Assembly (NCBI GenBank): GCA_032718475.1 | Contig: JAUCBJ010002434.1 | Span: 1 to 31,435 of the forward strand | DNA: 31,435 nt | Origin: Nemertoderma westbladi | Taxonomy: Eukaryota > Xenacoelomorpha > Nemertodermatida > Nemertodermatidae | Direction: 5' to 3' | Part shown: positions 1-12,000 of the stretch, piece by piece | Position numbering within the stretch: position 1 is the first letter of the stretch | Layout: every line of letters starts with the position of its first letter | Program-made: the position numbers and the translations under genes | The notes under the pieces: generated by a model | Seen by the model: the letters and a program-made list of their open reading frames with translations, nothing else | The model's database searches: none | What the model was told of the DNA's origin: nothing

Positions 1-276
1 AATTAATCTTCAAATAAACTTTTAAATTTATCATCAAAATAATATAAGTGTGTAAATTTACCTCTTTATCAGCGGTGAGGTCATCGAGCAGATCAAGATC
101 GCTTATGCTGATCGGTTGCTTATCAGGAGCAGCAGAGCCACCCAATATCAACGGAATATTATCCGTTATGTCGTCAATTTCTTCGTTAAACTAGAAAAAA
201 TATAGATACATTGGATTGTGTTAATAAACAATGCTTGCAGGTTTGCAAAAAGTAACTCTTGCAAACCTCTTACCAT
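1..276. repeat. Left copy of ~276-bp direct duplication flanking the 30-bp array
   Basis: This segment aligns without visible indels to 5249-5524 at a constant offset of 5,248 bp, with scattered substitutions. Homology stops near 276. The left end coincides with the window edge, so the duplicated unit probably continues outside. It contains a minus-strand exon-like segment (62-190) with its splice sites, so a piece of a gene was duplicated, not just repeat DNA. Confidence 0.9.
62..190 (-). CDS. Putative internal coding exon, copy 1 (unknown gene)
   Basis: I do not recognise the protein. On the minus strand a 129-bp segment (43 codons, no stop) begins after a pyrimidine-rich tract ending in CTAG at 194-191 and ends in GAG followed by GTAAAT (61-56), so both splice sites are canonical. 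A TATTAAC sequence about 35 nt before the acceptor (around 219-226) is a plausible branch point. The peptide is strongly acidic and ends with a run of Asp, Leu and Glu residues (SDLDLLDDLTADKE). The length is a multiple of three and the frame starts and ends on whole codons, so the exon can be repeated or skipped without a frameshift. A second copy lies at 5310-5438. The acidic, low-complexity character suggests a flexible linker or short linear-motif region. That is inference. Expression is not shown. Confidence 0.5.
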
Positions 277-431
277 GGTAGTTTCACACACAAAATCTCA
301 CAGCTAAAACTAACTGTGTTGGGACAGTCAAAAACAATTTCGGAATATTGTGACAGCCACAATCAATTGTAGTAATTTTGTGACAGCCACAAACAATTGT
401 TTGAATGTTGTGACAGCCACAAACAATTGTC

Positions 432-611
432 CAAATGTTGTGACAGCCGCGAACAATTGTCGTAATGTTGCGACAGCCACAAACAATTGTCGTAATGTTG
501 TGACAGCCACAAACAATTGTCCAAATGTTGTGACAGCCGCGAACAATTGTCGTAATGTTGCGACAGCCACAAACAATTGTCGCAATGTTGTGACAGCCAC
601 AAACAATTGTC
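432..611. repeat. 90-bp (3-unit) higher-order repeat inside array A
   Basis: The variant pattern CCAAATG, then GCCGCG, then TTGCGACAG appears at about 432 and again at about 522, an offset of 90 bp (three 30-bp units). This indicates local unequal exchange of three-unit blocks at the left end of the array. Confidence 0.75.
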
Positions 612-989
612 GCAATATTATGACAGCCAAAAAAAATATCGTAATGTTGTGACGGTCAAAAACAATTTCAGAAAGTTGTGATAGCCACAATTAATAACTG
701 TCGTAATGTTGTAAAAACAACAAACAATTGTCGTAATGTTGTGACAGCCACAAACAATTGTCGTAATGTTGTGACAGCCACAAACAATTTTCGCAATATT
801 GTGACAGCCAGAAACAATTGTCGCAATATTGTGACAGCCACAAAAAATTGTCGCAATGTTGTGACAGCTACAAACAATTTTCGTAATGTTTTGAAAGCCA
901 CAAACAATTGTCGTAATGTTGTGACAGCCACAAACAATTGTCGTAATGTTGTGACAGCCACAAACAATTGTCTCAATATTGTGACAGCC

Positions 990-2648
990 ACAAAAAATTG
1001 TCGTAATGTTGTGACAGTCACAAACAATTGTCGCAATATTGTGACAGCCACAAACAATTGTAGCAATATTGTGACAGCCACAAAAATTGTCGTTTTGTTG
1101 TGACAGTCACAAAAAATTGCAGAATGATTTAACAGCTGCAAAGAATTGCCGGAATGTTGTGACAGCCACAAACAATAGTCGTAGTTTTGTGATACGCACA
1201 AACAATGGAGGAATTCTGTATCAGCCACAAACAACTGCATTGTTGCAGTCTGCCGTGCAACCGTGACAGCTTCAAACAATTGTCGGAATGTTGAGACAGC
1301 CACAAACAATTGTCGCAGTATTGTGACAGCTACAAACAATTGTCGTAATGTTGTGACAGCCACGTACAATTGCCGGAATGTTGTGACAGCCAGAAAAAAT
1401 AGTCGAAATGTTGTGACAGCCACAACAAATTGTCGCAATGTTGTGACAGCCACAAACAATTATCGCAAGGTTGTGACAGCCACAAACAATTGTCGTAATG
1501 TTGTGACAGCCACAAACAATTGTCGTAATATTGTGACAGCCGCAAACAATGGTCGAAATGTAATAGCCACAAAAAAGTGTCGCAATGTTGTGACAGCCAC
1601 AAACAATTGTCGCAAGGTTGTGACAGCCACAAACAATTGTCGTAATGTTGTGACAGCCACAAACAATTGTCGGAATGTTGTGACAGCAGCAAACATTTGT
1701 CGCAATGTTGGGACTGCCACAAACAATTGTCCGAATGTTGTGACAGCCACAAACAATTGTCGCAATGTTGTAACAGTCACAAACAATTGTCGTAATGTTG
1801 TGACAGCCACAAACAATTATCCGAATGTTGTGACAGCCACAAACAATTGTCGTAATGTTGTAACAGCCACAAACAATTGTCGTAATGTTGTGACAGCCAC
1901 AAACAATTGTCGCAATATTATGACAGCCACAAAAAATATCGTAATGTTGTGACAGTCACAAACAATTGTCGCAAGGTTGTGACAGCCACAAACAATTGTC
2001 GTAATGTTGTGACAGCCACAAACAATTGTCGTAATGTTGTGACAACAACAAACAAATGTACGAATGTTGTGACAGCTACAAACAATTGTCGTAATGTTGT
2101 GACAGCCACAAACATTTTTCGCAATGTTGTGACAGCCACAAACAATTGTCGCAATGTTGCAACAGTCACAAACAATTGTCGTAATGTTGTGACAGTAACA
2201 AACAATTGTCGTAATGTTGTGACAGCCACAAACAATTGTGCGAATGTTGTGACAGCCACAAACAACTGTAGTAATTTTGTGACAGCTACAAACAATTGTC
2301 GCAATGTTGTGACAGTAACAAACAATTGTCGTAATGTTGTGACAGCAACAAACAAATGTACGAATGTTGTAACAGCTACAAACAATTGTCGTAATGTTGT
2401 GACAGCCACAAACATTTTTCGCAATGTTGTAACAGTCACAAACAATTGTCGTAATGTTGTGACAGTAACAAACAATTGTCGTAATGTTGTGACAGCCACA
2501 AACAATTGTGCGAATGTTGTGACAGCCACAAACAACTGTAGTAATTTTGTGACAGCTACAAACAATTGTCGCAATGTTGTGACAGTAACAAACAATTGTC
2601 GTAATGTTGTGACAGCCACAAACAATTGTGCGAATGTTGTGACAGCCA
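990..2648. repeat. 1,658-bp higher-order block in array A, copy 1
   Basis: The block includes a distinctive non-consensus island (1101-1270, with GAATTCTGTATCAGCC and a TGCATTGTTGCAGTC stretch) that recurs at 2759-2928, an offset of 1,658 bp. The variant order downstream is the same in both copies apart from a few substitutions (a T/G difference near 1561/3219) and one 30-bp unit missing here near 2415. Inside the block a 300-bp (10-unit) sub-period is also visible, for example the ACAAATGTACG variant at 2044 and 2344. Confidence 0.9.
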
Positions 2649-4330
2649 CAAAAAATTGTCGTAATGTTGTGACAGTCACAAACAATTGTCGCAATATTGT
2701 GACAGCCACAAACAATTGTAGCAATATTGTGACAGCCACAAAAATTGTCGTTTTGTTGTGACAGTCACAAAAAATTGCAGAATGATTTAACAGCTGCAAA
2801 GAATTGCCGGAATGTTGTGACAGCCACAAACAATAGTCGTAGTTTTGTGATACGCACAAACAATGGAGGAATTCTGTATCAGCCACAAACAACTGCATTG
2901 TTGCAGTCTGCCGTGCAACCGTGACAGCTTCAAACAATTGTCGGAATGTTGAGACAGCCACAAACAATTGTCGCAGTATTGTGACAGCTACAAACAATTG
3001 TCGTAATGTTGTGACAGCCACGTACAATTGCCGGAATGTTGTGACAGCCAGAAAAAATAGTCGAAATGTTGTGACAGCCACAACAAATTGTCGCAATGTT
3101 GTGACAGCCACAAACAATTATCGCAAGGTTGTGACAGCCACAAACAATTGTCGTAATGTTGTGACAGCCACAAACAATTGTCGTAATATTGTGACAGCCG
3201 CAAACAATGGTCGAAATGTGATAGCCACAAAAAAGTGTCGCAATGTTGTGACAGCCACAAACAATTGTCGCAAGGTTGTGACAGCCACAAACAATTGTCG
3301 TAATGTTGTGACAGCCACAAACAATTGTCGGAATGTTGTGACAGCAGCAAACATTTGTCGCAATGTTGGGACTGCCACAAACAATTGTCCGAATGTTGTG
3401 ACAGCCACAAACAATTGTCGCAATGTTGTAACAGTCACAAACAATTGTCGTAATGTTGTGACAGCCACAAACAATTATCCGAATGTTGTGACAGCCACAA
3501 ACAATTGTCGTAATGTTGTAACAGCCACAAACAATTGTCGTAATGTTGTGACAGCCACAAACAATTGTCGCAATATTATGACAGCCACAAAAAATATCGT
3601 AATGTTGTGACAGTCACAAACAATTGTCGCAAGGTTGTGACAGCCACAAACAATTGTCGTAATGTTGTGACAGCCACAAACAATTGTCGTAATGTTGTGA
3701 CAACAACAAACAAATGTACGAATGTTGTGACAGCTACAAACAATTGTCGTAATGTTGTGACAGCCACAAACATTTTTCGCAATGTTGTGACAGCCACAAA
3801 CAATTGTCGCAATGTTGCAACAGTCACAAACAATTGTCGTAATGTTGTGACAGTAACAAACAATTGTCGTAATGTTGTGACAGCCACAAACAATTGTGCG
3901 AATGTTGTGACAGCCACAAACAACTGTAGTAATTTTGTGACAGCTACAAACAATTGTCGCAATGTTGTGACAGTAACAAACAATTGTCGTAATGTTGTGA
4001 CAGCAACAAACAAATGTACGAATGTTGTGACAGCTACAAACAATTGTCGTAATGTTGTGACAGCCACAAACATTTTTCGCAATGTTGTGACAGCCACAAA
4101 CAATTGTCGCAATGTTGTAACAGTCACAAACAATTGTCGTAATGTTGTGACAGTAACAAACAATTGTCGTAATGTTGTGACAGCCACAAACAATTGTGCG
4201 AATGTTGTGACAGCCACAAACAACTGTAGTAATTTTGTGACAGCTACAAACAATTGTCGCAATGTTGTGACAGTAACAAACAATTGTCGTAATGTTGTGA
4301 CAGCCACAAACAATTGTGCGAATGTTGTGA
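2649..4330. repeat. 1,658-bp higher-order block in array A, copy 2
   Basis: Tandem duplicate of 990-2648. It has one extra 30-bp unit near 4082-4111, so it is about 30 bp longer. The near-identity of two blocks of roughly 1.66 kb, against unit-to-unit divergence within each block, shows a duplication of the whole block more recent than most unit divergence. Confidence 0.9.
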
Positions 4331-4629
4331 CAGCTACAAACAATTGTCGTAATGTTGTGACAGCCACAAACAATCGTACAAATGTTGTGACAGCCACAAA
4401 CAATTGTCGTAATGTAGTGACAACTACAAACAATTGTATGAATATTGTGACAGCTACAAACAATTGTCGTAATGTAGTGACAACTACAAACAATTGTCGT
4501 AATGTTGTGACAGCCACAAACAATTGTAATAATTTTGTGACAGCCACAAACAATTGTCCGAATGTTGTGATAGCTACAAACAATTGTCTTAATGTTGTGA
4601 CAGCCACAAACAATTGTAGTAATTTTGTG

Positions 4630-5175
4630 ACAGCCACAAACAATTATTGTCGTAATGTTGTGACAGCCACAAACAATTATTATCGTAATGTTGTGACAGC
4701 CACAAACAATTATTGTCGTAATGTTGTGACAGCTACAAACAATTGTCGCAATGTTGTGACAGCCACAAACAATTGTAGTAATTTTGTGACAGCCACAAAC
4801 AATTGTAGTAATTTTGTGACAGCCACAAACAATTATTGTCGTAATGTTGTGACAGCCACAAACAATTATTATCGTAATGTTGTGACAGCCACAAACAATT
4901 GTAGTAATTTTGTGACAGCCACAAACAATTGTAGTAATTTTGTGACAGCCACAAACAATTATTGTCGTAATGTTGTGAAAGCAAAAAACAATTATCGCAA
5001 TCATGTGACAGCTACAAACAATTGTAGTAATGTTGTGACAGTTACAAACAATTGTAATGTTGTGACAGCCACAAACAATTATTGTCGTAATGTTGTGACA
5101 GCCACAAACAATTATTGTCGTAATGTTGTGACAGCCACAAACAATTATTGTCGTAATGTTGTGACAGCCACAAAC
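4630..5175. repeat. Sub-array with 33-bp units (codon-sized insertion)
   Basis: Here many units carry an extra ATT/TAT triplet, reading CAATTATTGTCG instead of CAATTGTCG, which lengthens the unit to 33 bp and breaks the ACAATTGT palindrome. The 33-bp and 30-bp forms alternate. The run from about 4618 to 4760 is largely repeated at about 4800-4975. The insertion is exactly 3 bp, so it does not close any of the open frames. Confidence 0.85.
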
Positions 5176-5248
5176 TAATACCAAAATGTTGTGGCAGTTG
5201 CTAACAATTGCAATAATTTTGTGACTGACATACACAAACAAATGCCAC

Positions 5249-5524
5249 AATTAATCATCAACAAAATATTTAAATTTATCATCAAAATAATATAAGTGTG
5301 TAAATTTACCTCCTTATCAGCGGTGGGTTCATCGAGCAGATCAAGATCGCTTGTGCAGATCGGTTGCTTATCAGGAGCAGCAGAGCCACCCAATATCAAC
5401 GGAATATTATCCGTTATGTCGTCAATTTCTTCGTTAAACTAGAAAAAATATAGATATATTGGATTGTGTTAATAAACAATGCTTGCAGGTTTGCACAAAG
5501 TAACTCTTGCAACCCTCTTACCAT
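5249..5524. repeat. Right copy of ~276-bp direct duplication flanking the 30-bp array
   Basis: Matches 1-276 at an offset of 5,248 bp. Homology ends near CTCTTACCAT, after which 5525 onward is unrelated to the sequence following copy 1. The array ends directly against the left side of this copy. If the left copy at the window edge is organised the same way, another 30-bp array should lie just outside the window. Confidence 0.9.
5310..5438 (-). CDS. Putative internal coding exon, copy 2 (unknown gene)
   Basis: Second copy of the exon at 62-190: again exactly 129 bp and 43 open codons, with acceptor CTAG at 5442-5439 and donor GTAAAT from 5309 downward. Amino-acid differences from copy 1 are few (for example CTSDLDLLDEPTADKE versus ISISDLDLLDDLTADKE) and introduce no stop or frameshift. 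Transcription on the minus strand would splice this exon to copy 1 across an intron of 5,119 bp (5309-191) made almost wholly of minisatellite A. Both exons are symmetric, so the product would carry two tandem 43-residue acidic modules. The rest of the gene is not recognisable in the window. Identity and function are unknown. Confidence 0.5.
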
Positions 5525-6960
5525 TAGGTAAGCTCTTACCAAATTAGTTACAATATTTCAGAGTGAACAATATATCCGTCTACTACTGCAACTTTACTAT
5601 GTATGTGAGAGATATATTTCCAGCCTGCTTCCAAAATAGCCAATCGGAATGGCAGTACAATATTCTAGAATGCATATTAAGCATAGAATATATGCAAAGC
5701 ATAGCCAGCTGGCTTTGGAGGACCTGGTATTATTCACATGGGCGCTTATTGGCATTCGGAGCTCTGTATGCAACCTTTATGCATGTGCATTAAGTCAATA
5801 TAATATCATGTGAAGAAAACCTTTGTATTACTAAATTGAAACTAGGCTTATGAAATTTCTGTGGAAAACAACTATCAAAGTGTTTTCTTCCGTTCTTGTG
5901 ATATTTAGCCCCGAAATTTTACGAATAAAGATAGAATGGTCTTTATTCCTACATATGTACATGTATGGAAGGAAGGTGAAACAAAGGCAACATAATATTT
6001 TCATAAAAATAGCGGATATTTACGGGCGGTGAAATAGGCAGTTTTTTAGAACGAAATTTCTTAGGGATGGATGATAAGGGATAAAATATTATTTGTTTTA
6101 AAAGGTATTGTAATAAACGGTTCATATTTTTATATTACAGGATCAAGCAACAATATCAAGCAATAAAGTAATTTAGTAAAAGTAGCCAATTTTATTTTAT
6201 AAAAAGAATAAAATGGCGTATTGCTAACAATGCAAAGTAAGACTACATTCTTTCACGTCTCGAGAATGTTGAAAGAAATTTATGCTTTTCTTGTTTAAAG
6301 TTCCCTAATACCTAAAAATAATGTCTATTACCAAATATTTGAGGACATATATGGAAAGTTGTGAGATATAAGATTGAAATGCATTTCATTTATTAAGTGC
6401 ATTACCAAGTCAGTACGTTACAAAAGTGTTTAAAAATTTCATATTTGTGATAGAGAAGCATTTCGCCTTGTTTTGACCATTTTAGGTTTATATAATATAC
6501 TCCAAGCCATACTTACAAGTCTTCCTCATCTTACATACCTTGTGCGGTATTTCTGTTTTTTTAGTTTATTTCCCTGATGATGCCCCTAGTGGGAGAACTT
6601 AATTGGATTGTATAATAAAACAGATAGAGTCGGGCGTAAAGAAACTCCTTTATTTCTCAGTCAGTACACGAAATGCATTGTCGCGCCCTGAAGTCGGCTT
6701 GCCGTTTGATTAATAACTTTAATATGATAGATGTCTGGCTATGAGTAAATTGCAATGACTTCACATATATATGTCTTAAGTCAAATGTGAATGAGCTACA
6801 AGTACGTTAAAGCACCAATATTAACATTATGTGAAGAAAACCTATGTATTCATTCAGACTGGCCCACATTGACTATTATAGGGTCTTCTCCGTTTTTTCA
6901 GAATCAATATGCCTAAAATGATCTATGGCTATGAGTAAAGGGTAACAGTATAACATAAGG
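5525..6960. other. AT-rich DNA without a recognisable gene
   Basis: Only short open frames occur here (up to 76 codons) and they resemble nothing I know. A 13-bp word ATGTGAAGAAAAC occurs at 5808-5820 and 6829-6841 (and again at 16076-16088). GGCTATGAGTAAA occurs at 6737-6749 and 6927-6939. No tRNA, snRNA or transposon ends were found. Array B starts abruptly at 6961. Confidence 0.6.
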
Positions 6961-7590
6961 ACTATCGTCCCCAACACCCCCACTTCTTTTCTTGGGGGCT
7001 ATCGTCCCCAACACCCCCACTTCTTTTCTTGGGGGCTATCGTCCCCAACACCCCCACTTCTTTTCTTGGGGGCTATCGTCCCCAACACACTCACTTCTTT
7101 TCTTGGGGGCTATCGTCCCCAACACCCCCACTTCTTTTCTTGGGGGCTATCGTCCCCAACACCCCCACTTCTTTTCTTGGGGGCTATCGTCCCCAACACC
7201 CCCACTTCTTTTCTTGGGGGCTATCGTCCCCAACACCCCCACTTCTTTTCTTGGGGGCTATCGTCCCCAACACCCCCACTTCTTTTCTTGGGGGCTATCG
7301 TCCCCAACACCCCCACTTCTTTTCTTGGGGGCTATCGTCCCCAACACCCCCACTTCTTTTCTTGGGGGCTATCGTCCCCAACACCCCCACTTCTTTTCTT
7401 GGGGGCTATCGTCCCCAACACCCCCACTTCTTTTCTTGGGGGCTATCGTCCCCCACACCCCCACTTCTTTTGTTGGGGGCTATCGTCCCCAACACCCCCA
7501 CTTCTTTTCTTGGGGGCTATCGTCCCCAACACCCCCACTTCTTTTCTTGGGGGCTATCGTCCCCCACACCCCCACTTCTTTTGTTGGGGG

Positions 7591-9066
7591 CTATCTTCTC
7601 CAACACACCCACTTATTTTCTTGGGGGCTATCGTCCCCAACACCCCCACTTGTTTTCTTGGGGGCTATCGTCCCCAACACCCCCACTTCTTTTCTTGTGG
7701 GCTATCGTCCCCAACACCCCCACTTCTTTTCTTGGGGCTATCGTCCCCAACACACCCACTTCTTTTCTTCGGGGCTATCGTCCCCAACACCCCTTTTCTT
7801 TTCTTGGGGGCTATCGTCGCCAACACCCCCACTTTTTTTCTTGGGGGCTATCGTCCCCAACACCCTCACTTCTTTTCTTGGGGGCTATCGTCCCCAACAC
7901 CCCCACTTATTTTCTTGGGGGCTATCGTCCCCAACACCCCCACTTCTTTTCTTGGGGGCTATCGTCCCCAACACCCCCACTTCTTTTCTTGGGGGCTATC
8001 GTCCCCAACACCCCCACTTCTTTTCTTGGGGGCTATCGTCCCCAACACCCCCACTTCTTTTCTTGGGGGCTATCGTCCCCAACATCCCCACTTCTTTTCT
8101 TGGGGGCTATCGTCCCCAACACCCCCACTTCTTTTCTTGGGGGCTATCGTCCCCAACACCCCCACTTCTTTTCTTGGGGGCTATCGTCCCCAACACCCCC
8201 ACTTCTTTTCTTGGGGGCTATCGTCCCCAACACCCCCACTTCTTTTCTTGGGGGCTATCGTCCTCAACACCCCCACTTCTTTTCTTGGGGGCTATCGTCC
8301 CCCACACCCCCACTTCTTTTGATGGGGGCTATCTTCTCCAACACACCCACTTATTTTCTTGGGGGCTATCGTCCCAAACACCCCCACTTGTTTTCTTGGG
8401 GGCTATCGTCCCCAACACCCCCACTTCTTTTCTTGTGGGCTATCGTCCCCAACACCCCCACTTCTTTTCTTGGGGCTATCGTCCCCAACACACCCACTTC
8501 TTTTCTTCGGGGCTATCGTCCCCAACACCCTTTTCTTTTCTTGGGGGCTATCGTCGCCAACACCCCCACTTTTTTTCTTGGGGGCTATCGTCCCCAACAC
8601 CCTCACTTCTTTTCTTGGGGGCTATCGTCCCCAACACCACCACTTATTTTCTTGGGGGCTATCGTCCCCAACACCCCCACTTCTTTTCTTGGGGGCTATC
8701 GTCCCCAACATCCCCACTTCTTTTCTTGGGGGCTATCGTCCCCAACACCCCCACTTCTTTTCTTGGGGGCTATCGTCCCCAACACCCCCACTTCTTTTCT
8801 TGGGGGTTATCGTCCCCAACACCCCCACTTCTTTTCTTGGGGGCTATCGTCCCCAACACCCTCACTTCTTTTCTTGGGGGCTATCGTCCCCAACACCCCC
8901 ACTTCTTTTCTTGGGGGCTATCGTCCCCAACACCACCACTTCTTTTCTTGTGGTCTATCGTCCCCAACACCCCCACTTCTTTTCTTGGGGGCTATCGTCC
9001 CCAACACCCCCACTTCTTTTCTTGGGGGCTATCGTCGCCAACACCCCCACTTCTTTTCTTGGGGGC
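7591..9066. repeat. 738-bp higher-order period in array B (two copies)
   Basis: The rare variant CTATCTTCTCCAACACACCC occurs at 7591 and again at 8329, an offset of 738 bp (20 units minus 2 bp). The following variant order (CTTGTTTTC, CTTGTGGGC, CTTCGGGGC, then a shortened CACC-TTTTC unit) is nearly the same after both. This block differs from the 1,919-bp blocks further right. The right boundary of the second copy is approximate. Confidence 0.75.
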
Positions 9067-12000
9067 TATCGTCCCCAACACCCCCACTTCTGTTCTTGGG
9101 GGCTATCGTCCCCAACACCCCCACTTGTTTTCTTGGGGGCTATCGTCCCCAACACCCCCACTTCTTTTCTTGTGGGCTATCGTCCCCAACACACCCACTT
9201 CTTTTCTTCGGGGCTATCGTCCCCAACACCCCTTTTCTTTTCTTGGGGGCTATCGTCGCCAACACCCCCACTTCTTTTCTTGGGGGCTATCGTCCCCAAC
9301 ACCCCCACTTCTTTTCTTGGGGGCTATCGTCCCCAACACCCCCACTTCTTTTCTTGGGGGCTATCGTCCCCCACACCCCCACTTCTTTTGTTGGGGGCTA
9401 TCGTCGCCAACACCCCCACTTTTTTTCTTGGGGGCTATCGTCCCCAACACCCTCACTTCTTTTCTTGGGGGCTATCGTCCCCAACACTCCCACTTATTTT
9501 CTTGGGGGCTATCGTCCCCAACACCCCCACTTCTTTTCTTGGGGGCTATCGTCCCCAACACCCCCACTTCTTTTCTTGGGGGCTATCGTCCCCAACACCC
9601 CCACTTCTTTTCTTGGGGGCTATCGTCCCCAACACCCCCACTTCTTTTCTTGGGGGCTATCGTCCCCAACACCCCCACTTCTTTTCTTGGGGGCTATCGT
9701 CCCCAACACCACCACTTCTTTTCTTGTGGTCTATCGTCCCCAACACCCCCACTTCTTTTCTTCGGGGCTATCGTCCCCAACACCCCTTTTCTTTTCTTGG
9801 GGGCTATCATCGCCAACACCCCCACTTCTTTTCTTGGGGGCTATCGTCCCCAACACCCTCACTTCTTTTCTTGGGGGCTATCGTCCCCAACACCCCCACT
9901 TATTTTCTTGGGGGCTATCGTCCCCAACACCCCCACTTCTTTTCTTGGGGGCTATCGTCCCCAACACCACCACTTCTTTTCTTGTGGTCTATCGTCCCCA
10001 ACACCCCCACTTCTTTTCTTGGGGCTATCGTCCCCAACACCCCCACTTCTTTTCTTGGGGGCTATCGTCGCCAACACCCCCACTTCTTTTCTTGGGGGCT
10101 ATCGTCACCAACACCCCCACTTCTTTTCTTGGGGGCTATCGTCCCCAACACCCCCACTTCTGTTCTTGGGGGCTATCGTCCCCAACACCTCCACTTCTTT
10201 TCTTGGGGGCTATCGTCCCCAACACCCCCACTTGTTTTCTTGGGGGCTATCGTCCCCAACACCCCCACTTCTTTTCTTGTGGGCTATCGTCCCCAACACC
10301 CCACTTCTTTTCTTCGGGGCTATCGTCCCCAACACCCCTTTTCTTTTCTTGGGGGCTATCGTCGCCAACACCCCCACTTCTTTTCTTGGGGGCTATCGTC
10401 CCCAACACCCCCACTTCTTTTCTTGGGGGCTATCGTCCCCAACACCCTCGCTTCTTTTCTTGGGGGCTATCGTCCCCAACACCCCCACTTATTTTCTTGG
10501 GGGCTATCGTCCCCAACACCCCCACTTCTTTTCTTGGGGGCTATCGTCCCCAACACCACCACTTCTTTTCTTGTGGTCTATCGTCCCCAACACCCCCACT
10601 TCTTTTCTTGGGGGCTATCGTCCCCAACACCCCCACTTCTTTTCTTGGGGGCTATCGTCGCCAACACCCCCACTTCTTTTCTTGGGGGCTATCGTCACCA
10701 ACACCCCCACTTCTTTTCTTGGGGGCTATCGTCCCCAACACCCCCACTTCTGTTCTTGGGGGCTATCGTCCCCAACACCCCCACTTATTTTCTTGGGGGC
10801 TATCGTCCCCAACACCCCCACTTCTTTTCTTGGGGGCTATCGTCCCCAACACCCCCACTTCTTTTCTTGGGGGCTATCGTCCCCCACACCCCCACTTCTT
10901 TTGTTGGGGGCTATCGTCGCCAACACCCCCACTTTTTTTCTTGGGGGCTATCGTCCCCAACACCCCCACTTCTTTTCTTGGGGGCTATCGTCCCCAACAC
11001 CCCCACTTCTGTTCTTGGGGGCTATCGTCCCCAACACCCCCACTTGTTTTCTTGGGGGCTATCGTCCCCAACACCCCCACTTCTTTTCTTGTGGGCTATC
11101 GTCCCCAACACACCCACTTCTTTTCTTCGGGGCTATCGTCCCCAACACCCCTTTTCTTTTCTTGGGGGCTATCGTCGCCAACACCCCCACTTCTTTTCTT
11201 GGGGGCTATCGTCCCCAACACCCCCACTTCTTTTCTTGGGGGCTATCGTCCCCAACACCCCCACTTCTTTTCTTGGGGGCTATCGTCCCCCACACCCCCA
11301 CTTCTTTTGTTGGGGGCTATCGTCGCCAACACCCCCACTTTTTTTCTTGGGGGCTATCGTCCCCAACACCCTCACTTCTTTTCTTGGGGGCTATCGTCCC
11401 CAACACTCCCACTTATTTTCTTGGGGGCTATCGTCCCCAACACCCCCACTTCTTTTCTTGGGGGCTATCGTCCCCAACACCCCCACTTCTTTTCTTGGGG
11501 GCTATCGTCCCCAACACCCCCACTTCTTTTCTTGGGGGCTATCGTCCCCAACACCCCCACTTCTTTTCTTGGGGGCTATCGTCCCCAACACCCCCACTTC
11601 TTTTCTTGGGGGCTATCGTCCCCAACACCACCACTTCTTTTCTTGTGGTCTATCGTCCCCAACACCCCCACTTCTTTTCTTCGGGGCTATCGTCCCCAAC
11701 ACCCCTTTTCTTTTCTTGGGGGCTATCATCGCCAACACCCCCACTTCTTTTCTTGGGGGCTATCGTCCCCAACACCCTCACTTCTTTTCTTGGGGGCTAT
11801 CGTCCCCAACACCCCCACTTATTTTCTTGGGGGCTATCGTCCCCAACACCCCCACTTCTTTTCTTGGGGGCTATCGTCCCCAACACCACCACTTCTTTTC
11901 TTGTGGTCTATCGTCCCCAACACCCCCACTTCTTTTCTTGGGGCTATCGTCCCCAACACCCCCACTTCTTTTCTTGGGGGCTATCGTCGCCAACACCCCC

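Larger units (their letters stand above)
312..5240. repeat. Minisatellite A: ~160 copies of a 30-bp unit
   Basis: The representative unit is 1473-1502. It starts GTGACAGCC and contains the palindrome ACAATTGT followed by CGTAATGTT. Units follow with little interruption. Variants differ by substitutions (CGT/CGC, GCC/GTC/GCT) and occasional 1-3 bp indels. Because 30 is a multiple of three and the unit lacks stops in four of six frames, long spurious ORFs appear on both strands (for example 3475-5250 minus and 3565-5178 plus). They read as degenerate decapeptide repeats and are not annotated as genes. In minus-strand orientation the array lies between two exon copies, so it would be intronic. 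Confidence 0.97.

Noticed and set aside
3475-5250. Open frames up to 591 codons on both strands in the 30-bp array
   Set aside because: The unit is stop-free in four of six frames. All frames give decapeptide repeats.
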